From Pieris napi (lineage: Eukaryota > Arthropoda > Insecta > Lepidoptera > Pieridae), in contig NC_062241.1 in assembly GCF_905475465.1 (NCBI RefSeq), forward strand, positions 7,378,001 to 7,442,000: a stretch of DNA of 64,000 nucleotides, written 5' to 3'. This document shows, one piece after another, positions 56,796 through 64,000 of the stretch. Both the position numbers and the translations under genes were made by a program. The notes under the pieces are model-generated. The model worked only from the letters and a program-made list of their open reading frames with translations, did not search any database and was not told the origin of the DNA. How positions within the stretch are numbered: the stretch's first letter is position 1; every line of letters starts with the position of its first letter.

Positions 56796-57618
56796 GATGA
56801 TGAGTGTAAAAAATTAAAAAAATTACTTACAAAAACTCGCCTAAGTTAGTGAATTACACCACACCGTGATTGTTACACTTCTGTTTGCATATTAACGCAA
56901 TAGCACTTACGAAACGCGAACTCAGCTGAATCTTCAGTTTTTATTTGTTTTTAGAATTCTTTATTCTGGAAGATGTTGTGTAATTTTCAGAAAGAAAGTA
57001 CTAAGTTTTTATATTACGACTTATGTTAATAGGTAATTTAAAATCGCTAAGTTTAGTATTAAGTAGTACTTTTAGTAGCGTTTTCATATTTAACTAATTT
57101 ACTTTCTGATAAGTCAAAGTTCTTGTTGCAGACGGCATCGTATAGTTTCTATTTAAGCAAGATTCATTCAAAAACAGGCTTTGTTTTGTTTAAAGAATCA
57201 ATTCACTACAACTGAATTTCATACATTTTTACGTGAAAAACGGATTTTATTCAATATACAAACGCAATTCTCTGTAATTTACTAAAAACAAAGTATTCGT
57301 TGTTTAAACGTCTCTTAAAACTTAATGAAATTCTAAATCTGTATTCGTAGTCACGTCTAAGATTGAATTAAATTCTTGTGTACAGTTCCGGAATGAGATA
57401 ATTAAATTAAGAAAGACTGGATACAAAACTCTTTATTATTTACATTTCATGTTAAATTAGTTTTAACTATAATAAAATGTTTACTAATAAACGAAGAATT
57501 ACATAAATTACAATGAGTAATGCAAACCTCAATTATAGAAAGTATGTAAAACGTATAGTTCTCGTATCACTTTGAAAATAAACGCGACGATACAATCATA
57601 CTAATTATATTTTAAATT
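56796..57618. other. non-coding stretch, nothing recognised
   Basis: No repeat recognised. Confidence 0.4.
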
Positions 57619-57655
57619 TGCGTAAATTACGTATATACTATACGTAATTTACGCA
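57619..57655. repeat. 37-bp palindrome
   Basis: TGCGTAAATTACGTATA and its exact complement, 17 bp each, around TAC. Confidence 0.95.
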
Positions 57656-57670
57656 TTTGTTGTTTACGCG

Positions 57671-58040
57671 TAGTGATGTAGGGTATCTCTGCATCTGCTA
57701 CCGCGTTTACCACGGAGAGGGTTCAAAGCAGTTGTTCGGATAATTACATGAGTTTCATCTTCGGACGTCGAGGCAAAATACGAAATTCCACCCGTATCAT
57801 CTCGATGTCCGTCGTTCCACAACTGAGCGTCGTTCCAGAACTATGTGGAATCAGCAGCCCATAGTATTTCCAATACAATTTGACTTAGGTTCCTAAAAGA
57901 AAAGAGAGTACCAATTATTAAAAGGCCGGTAACGCACTCACGAGCCCTCTCTGGCAATGAGAATGTGTCCATGGGCGGCCTCCTCACCTTATACAGCGCC
58001 TCACTCAGGCTATGTTCTATAAAAAAAACATAAAAAAACA
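57671..58040 (-). pseudogene. degraded non-LTR retrotransposon C-terminus and 3' end
   Basis: Third member of the family at 8696 and 29656. Blocks include GACGTCGAGGCAAAATACGA, AAATTCCACCCGTATCATCT, GTTCCACAACTGAGCGTCGT, AATTTGACTTAGG, GGTAACGCACTCACGAGCCC and GTCCATGGGCGGCC, ending in TATAAAAAAAACATAAAAAA, the 3' A-rich end if read as a reverse-direction copy. The orientation of the coding tail relative to 29656-29995 is inverted, so strand should be read with care: the plus-strand order here is the complement of that copy, which makes the coding strand plus. No open frame survives. Confidence 0.6.
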
Positions 58041-58706
58041 AATAAGTTTTCATCGGACTATTTAATAAACCGAATTTACCGAATAATATTTTGCCAATTA
58101 CTTTTTAAAAAACCTAAATCCTTATTCTTAGCCTGAATAGTAGTATTTAAAATTAAAATCTTTTTTCTACGTCGTCATGTACCAAATTATTTTCACACAT
58201 AAAGAAACAACGCAAAAACGATATCTATAAAAATCTATCTTAAGCTTTTTGGGTTAAAATGCTCTCAGCATTGCGTCTAATGTAACAGCAAGATAAAGTA
58301 GACAGTTTAATCTGGTATAAACGTGAAGTGGCGGCTGTACGGGCGCTTGAAGCAAGTTCATTGCAGACCACCTATTCAGTGCCACGTCGTTGAATGAAGG
58401 CTGCATGAAGCTCAGCTGAGGTCAACTTGGATATTTTGAATAGGTCAGCCTCTTGCTTCCTGCCCACCCAGTTGAGGAAGGTCAGGATATTGTAGTAGCG
58501 ATTAGCGAGTGAGTGATGTTAAAGACAATTTAATTGTCTACTTAATGCATCACTTAAAATTAAATGATAATTATTTATTTAATGAATGAAAAGACACACC
58601 GAAGAGACTGATACATAAACATTACTAAATCTTAGTTTATTATATTCAAATTTTACGATTTTATTGTAGTATACACTAATTAAATTAAAAATCCAAATCA
58701 AACTAT
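58041..58706. other. non-coding stretch, nothing recognised
   Basis: A mixed block at 58320-58500 has no frame or known repeat. Confidence 0.4.
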
Positions 58707-58992
58707 TAGTCCATTGAAATGTTACATGGGCTGAACAGTGAACATTTGAAAGAGGACGCAATTTTATTTATGGGACATGTAGGGGGGTTAATACTCTATA
58801 TGTATGGCTATATCTCCTAAACTATCCAAAAGGGGTGAAAACTCGTTTTACCAAGATAGCGGCCGGGGTCAAGGCCAATAACTTGGGTTTAAGCTTGTAT
58901 TGACCCCCCCCCCCTACATGTCCCATAAATAAAATTGCATCCTCTAACAAATGTTCAGTTTGGCCCTCAAATTATAACATTTCAATGGACTA
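58707..58992. mobile_element. 286-bp foldback element with G/C homopolymer arms
   Basis: The left arm starts TAGTCCATTGAAATGTTACA and runs through GCAATTTTATTTATGGGACA to TGTAGGGGGG (about 58707-58785). The right arm, from CCCCCCCTACATGTCCCATA to TTTCAATGGACTA (about 58905-58992), is its complement with some mismatches. The 120-bp loop has GATAGCGGCCGGGGTCAAGG. TAT follows outside both ends, a possible 3-bp duplication. No frame. Confidence 0.85.
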
Positions 58993-60012
58993 TATCGCTT
59001 TTATGATTTTAATTGAATTCCGCTCTCAGTACAATTGCGCTCACGCCCGAGCCTGTATTTAAAGGATTATATCAAAGGCGTAAAATCTCAGATTATCGCA
59101 TAACTTGTTATGACTCTTCATTTTGATTGCACATAATTAGCGCATAAACTTTTATTTCATGTAAATTTTAATGCTTTATCGGTGTAAAGACTTTTATTTA
59201 AATACAAAAGCGTAAATCGGAAACAAATATCTAAATGTTTGTGATAATATTAATCGGTATTCGGTAAATTTATATATATAATCGAGACTATTAAAGAGTC
59301 GTTATCTAATAAATGTACTATCCCAAGTCTGAAGAGGTACCTCAATAAGAATAATAATTACGGCATAAAAATTACCGATTTTTTAAAATCAATATAACAG
59401 TTGTCATTTGTCGTTGTATTTATAGCGACAGTTACGTTTTGCATGTTAGAAATTATCTTGACGAATTTTATTTGTAAATTCGTTCGAGAGGTTTCTTTGT
59501 TTGCTTGCGATAATTGAGATAGTAAATAGATCGACAAATTAATCGACCTAGTTAAATCCGAGCCGAATTGAGTTCGATTTTTCAAGTATCAGATTCCAGT
59601 AACCTAAATTATCGTAGCACATCTGGCTATAATCTAGATTTAGCTTTAAGATCAGTTTTATGGACAGACCGCAGACATAAACGTAACTTTTAATAGTCTA
59701 TGAAAAGTGTACTCTTGGATATCTAGATATTATACATGCTTTATAGAACTATTGCTATTTCGTCTCATATACTTATGAAAATTAATAATAATCACTGCCT
59801 CGGGCTGAATCTATGTGGTACTGCCGGTGCTTCAATAAACAATAAAAGTTATAACGTATCGAAATTTCTCTTCGGTTGGACCTATGACCCCACGTTAGTC
59901 TTTTAAAAGGATCGTGTACTCCTTCTGGTGTAACCGTGAATTGAAAACAGAGATATTCAATAATAATAGACACACAGTAAACATGCTAAAAGGTAGTTAA
60001 AAACTTACTCTG
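58993..60012. other. non-coding stretch, nothing recognised
   Basis: Short minus frames of 75 and 63 codons (59358-59585, 59782-59973) have no recognisable motif. Confidence 0.4.
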
Positions 60013-60199
60013 CAGCCCTGCGATTCTGTAACTCACTTTTCGAACTCACACAGCGGTTTTTGCATCAGCGGTCGCTCTCAAATCAATCGTGAAGGAGTAA
60101 TTTTATGATTTGGCATTCTAAAAAGGTGGGAGCTTGTAGTTTATTGTTTATCACACCGCTGTGTGAGTTCGAAAAGTGAGTTACAGAATCTCAGGGCTG
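60013..60199. mobile_element. 187-bp MITE with inverted ends of about 43 bp
   Basis: Left CAGCCCTGCGATTCTGTAAC, then TCACTTTTCGAACTCACACA and GCGGT; the right end is the complement with one mismatch near the tip (CGATT versus AGATT). CTCTG lies directly outside on the left and one base outside on the right, a possible partial target duplication. No frame in the interior. Confidence 0.85.
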
Positions 60200-61406
60200 G
60201 CTCTGCTACCCAAAAAGCGTCTTGGCCTCCGGTATGAGATTTTTTTTTTATTTCCCTGACCTGTGTCACCTCCCGCCTATTGTTGGCTTGCCCCAGCCAG
60301 CGCCTTGAGCGCATGGGCCAAGATCGGTCGGTGAAGGAGGCTTACCTGAGCCCATCTAGTTACCGCTGGATCGATAGAGTGAAGGAAGACCTGCTACAGC
60401 TAAAAAGTAGCTAGAAACTCTAAATGAACTTATGCTCAGAGGAGTTACTCTAAAAAGGAGTAAACAACTACTAGAACTATAACAATAAAATAGCTGAACA
60501 TATATTTGCAAATTAAATATAGAAGATAGAAGTTATTCAAAAATGATTGAGTAATGAATTATGTAGTCTAATTTATTACCAAATAAATGGAAATAAAACA
60601 TTAAGAAAAGCAATTAACGGCAATAAATTGAATGCTGATTTTAAACGCTTGCAGTAATATTCTGATAAAACTTGATTATTACATCGATAAATTATTAATA
60701 AGTCAAAGTATTTAAGCTATTTGTCAACGTAACATGTTATGTCTTATTAATGATAATTTGTAAAAATAAATTACTTACTAATGCGTTTAATTAAAAGCCT
60801 AAACCAGTTTGAACGTTAGAAAAACATTCGGAATTGGAACAGTAAATTAAATATATTTTTCGTCGTAGTTTTAATCTGAAAATTGAATTATAAGCATTTC
60901 ATATGCGGCTAATGACGGAAATAGGAGGACCGGAAGAGTCTCGTTCACAATCTGAAGTAATTAAAAAGAATCTTATATTGGACTGATCGTCATTTATTTA
61001 TTTTTGTAGTAACTACTAGCTACCTGTCCTGGCTTCACACGGCTTATTCGTATAGAGACAGATTTTTTTCGGTCCAGTTATTATTAAATTTATTCGTTAC
61101 AAAACTAAAAGTCTTTATAATATTGGCATAGATTTACCCTAACGCAATTCTCAAATTAAACAGATTAAAACAACCGGCTAGTCAACTTAAAAATTGTAAC
61201 GTATGTTTATTATCGCAAATTATAAGGTAATATAATATTAAATTATTCATATTTATAACCTGGCAACAATGAATAAAAAAGAAATTTTTCCCCTTTCCAT
61301 AGACTAGAAAATCGCACGAACTCGCCCTTTCCGCTGACACTTATGTATACTGCTAAGTAGTAGATAGACGATAGTAAAGTATAACAGTAACAATAAAGTA
61401 TTTATT
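60200..61406. other. non-coding stretch with an unassigned G+C-richer block
   Basis: 60225-60420 is clearly less A+T-rich (CCCCAGCCAGCGCCTTGAGC, GGTCGGTGAAGGAGGCTTAC) and could be a repeat remnant; no second copy lies in the window. The rest shows nothing. Confidence 0.4.
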
Positions 61407-61446
61407 CGTGAACTGCATGTTTAATATGTATGTCTAAGAATACATA
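61407..61446. repeat. short hairpin
   Basis: GTTTAATATGTAT and its complement ATACATATTAAAC around an 8-nt loop; pairing extends by a few bases with one bulge. Too short a stem for a typical microRNA precursor. Confidence 0.5.
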
Positions 61447-63926
61447 TTAAACACATTGCTAAAATGCGGAAATCGAATCCTGATTCATCGTAACAAGAAT
61501 CGATAAGTACTATCGCTTTGTGACTAAGTGAAAATTTGTAATTATTCAAGGTCTCGGGAAAACAACTTTATTTTACTACCTGCATTGATTACGTGTTTAT
61601 TAATGTTTAAAATATTTTCAACTTTATACTGTAGTTGTTTTGTTCAACCAAGTGAAAATAACATGTTCGTAAAGAAGTAGGTATATAATAAAATGTTGAC
61701 TTATTTGCAAACGAAGATTATGGTTTTATTTTTCTTTTTAAAGAGGTTTTTTTTATTTTTTAACCACGTGTGTTAAATTTTTCTGATTTCTAAGTATCTT
61801 CTGTTTTTGATCTATAACTATCAGTCTTGACGTAATTCACCGATTTTTCGGGGTCGTGGAACCACGGGTATATTTTACTTTTTTTAGTTACTTACGACTA
61901 GCCTTACGACTAACTTATTTGCTCATGCTGATAGGATGTATAATTTATCGTTGGCTATAAGGTGTTTTTGTTACGTAAGCCTCAGATACCAAGTTAATAT
62001 AAGTGACAGTGAACAAGCGAAGTACACAATTCTATAATTAGATAGTAGCTTGAATGACAGCCGCGATAAGACTTCTAAATATTTCCCTTAATTTTTAAAA
62101 CCATTCCGAACGCAAACACATAGACCTACTAAAATGATGGATACGGCAAAAGAAGTTTAACAATATAAACTTACATAGAATAGGTTATATATACACATAT
62201 CCTATAAATTTTTATCAATAAATACTGTATTATTAAATTTCCAACAAAAATCGAACATATAAGTTATGGGTTTAGGTTAGGCTTATTATTATTATTTTAC
62301 TTATTTTTCTTACTGTACGAATATATTCATAGAAAAATATGTTGTGTTGAAAGAGGAATATATTAGTCTAGTGCCAGGATTGATATCGTACTTAGTCAAT
62401 ACTACTGTAGGTAATTTAATCACAGTATTCATGTTTATTAAAAAGAAGTCGATATTTCCAGCAAATACCACAAATACATTTTAAAGAATGCCTCATAATT
62501 AAAAAAATAAACAAAGTCATGTTAAGTTCTCAAAGCCTGTGGTTAATTAAAAGGGAAAAAAAACAAATTCCTCAGTTGCAAATATAATTAATCACCGTAA
62601 CAAACTCGCATTAATAAGGCGTAATTAAAGCACTTAGTGGAAAAAACGTTCCAAGAAAGATGTTTTGATGACTATTATCTAAATAGTATTTTTCCTTTAA
62701 AAAGGTACTGTTTTTTTTACTGTGTTATTTGGAAAAAACTTCCAATTGGAGATGCTGCAAGGCCTTTTTGGGTAACCTAATATTCAAGAAAAAAGTGCAT
62801 ACAAAGTACACATGTCAGAAGTGAAACTTCTTTAGCAAACTAATTTTTAAGACTTGTTATTATTACAAATCTAAAACTTTATATTTCCGAAACTTAGAGG
62901 GAGGGCAAAAGGAAGATGTGTTAGGAATTTAATGAATTTAATTGTCATTGTAATGTTAAAAGTGTCGAAAATTAATAAAAATTATAAATTTAATTTTTTG
63001 TTCGATAGTAAAAAACACGTGGCATTTTAATTTACAATTCGTCATTTGAGATTTCAATAAATTATTTTAATAAAATATAAAATACTAATACATGTATTTC
63101 ATAAATTCTCTTTACGAAATTTTAATTTTAAAAATAAAATTTTAGTCAAAAACGCTGCACATCTTCGTGACGCTAATATTATTATTATTGCGTTTCATCC
63201 GTAAAAACTTTACCCTCATGCGCCCAAAAAAGTTTCACTTCAATAAATAAAAACTAAAATATTTTGAGGACAGCGCTGACAATAAAATACGAATTTGCAC
63301 ACAAATAATAAAAACATTATAACTTTAAGAAGTGTTAAAAAAAGTTATCGATCTGACCATGGATGAAACGTGCCTTTACAACCAAGTACGGTATATCAAC
63401 ATTCCAATACCCAGTTACCGCTTGCCTTCAATAAATTCTTCTTAAAATCGTTAATCTTATCATAATATAGGGCTAGTTTCCAATTGGCATTAATATTTCT
63501 CTATATGGTCGGGTTTGTGGGACCTATATCAGTCAATATGGTTTACATAACGAATTTATTGCCTGAGCAAAGCGCTCTCAATTCAATAAAGCTCAACGAA
63601 TATATCTAAGTGACGTTAATTGTAATGTTACCTGTTTACCTTCATTACTATTTCATACTCTAGTATTATATTATAAACCCCACTATGGTGTTAAAACGTG
63701 ACAAAACATAAAACTTTTTCAGTGAAATACGACTTTTAAGTTATGCAATATTGCAGCGACTTGAATACTGCAAAGTGTCACGCTTCTGCTGTCTCGCTAT
63801 TCCTTGCTTTGAATGTAATATCAGCTTCGAGACGTCCCCTTTAAGAGTATATTAAAATTTTAAATGTAGGATCCTTCAACGCTTACTCAGACGGAGAGAT
63901 GATATGGATATTGTTTTATTTAATAC
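61447..63926. other. long non-coding stretch, nothing recognised
   Basis: At about 62816-62833 TCAGAAGTGAAACTTCTT resembles the terminal core of the MITE-like family at 28847 and 33787, but no element body follows. Confidence 0.4.
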
Positions 63927-64000
63927 TAGCCGTTTCGCGCCCGCTTTGCTGGACGAATTAAAATAAATTTTATGTTTCATTATTTTATTTTTTTTTCATA
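63927..64000 (+). repeat. start of a dispersed repeat, cut by the window end
   Basis: ACTAGCCGTTTCGCGCCCGC followed by TTTGCTGGACGAATT is built like the heads at 50562 and 21858 (TAGC..CCG...). Continues outside the window. Confidence 0.4.

Noticed and set aside
60343..60356. Minus-strand CTTACCTG as a splice donor/ratchet site
   Set aside because: No pyrimidine tract on the minus strand next to it, and it lies in a possible repeat remnant.
61407..61446. Hairpin as a microRNA precursor
   Set aside because: The stem is only about 16 bp, A+T-rich, with an 8-nt loop; below a usual precursor.

Overview
The window looks like gene-poor nuclear DNA from an insect, most likely a moth or butterfly. 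It is A+T-rich by eye and full of short tRNA-derived SINEs, 5'-truncated non-LTR retrotransposon tails, mariner-type DNA transposons and small inverted-repeat elements. Many of these, above all the SINE family with a GGTTCGATCCCCGGC-type B box, are families I associate with Lepidoptera. That placement rests on recognition, not on a search. I found no convincing exon of a host gene, no rRNA or functional tRNA gene and no CRISPR array. The only long reading frames belong to transposons.

Layout. 1-10 kb: a degraded SINE, a good AG|GT recursive-splice-like motif at 2397/2398, a 2.4-kb almost perfect palindrome (2490-4917), then SINEs and LINE tails. 10-17 kb: mostly unique sequence with repeated TATCGATA/CGATA motifs, a possible regulatory district. 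17-32 kb: SINEs of two families, LINE 3' ends, a SINE nested in another repeat with a 30-bp flanking duplication, a full SINE with a 12-bp target duplication, a second AG|GT motif (28725/28726), MITEs, and a 397-bp tandem duplication ending in a 26-bp perfect palindrome. 32-50 kb: two nearly complete mariner-superfamily elements with TA duplications, one D34D type (42084-43368) with three in-frame stops and one DD41D type (46858-48157, minus) with a single in-frame stop. 50-64 kb: more SINEs, LINE tails in opposite orientations and several foldback elements.

Interpretation. The contents do not form an operon or pathway. The window is best read as an intron or intergenic gap that has collected mobile DNA. 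Two same-strand recursive-splice-like sites make a long plus-strand intron a testable possibility. The least familiar objects are the 2.4-kb palindrome, the tandemly duplicated palindromic repeat at 31.9-32.7 kb, and the SINEs with an extended 3' end. No clear new gene system was found.
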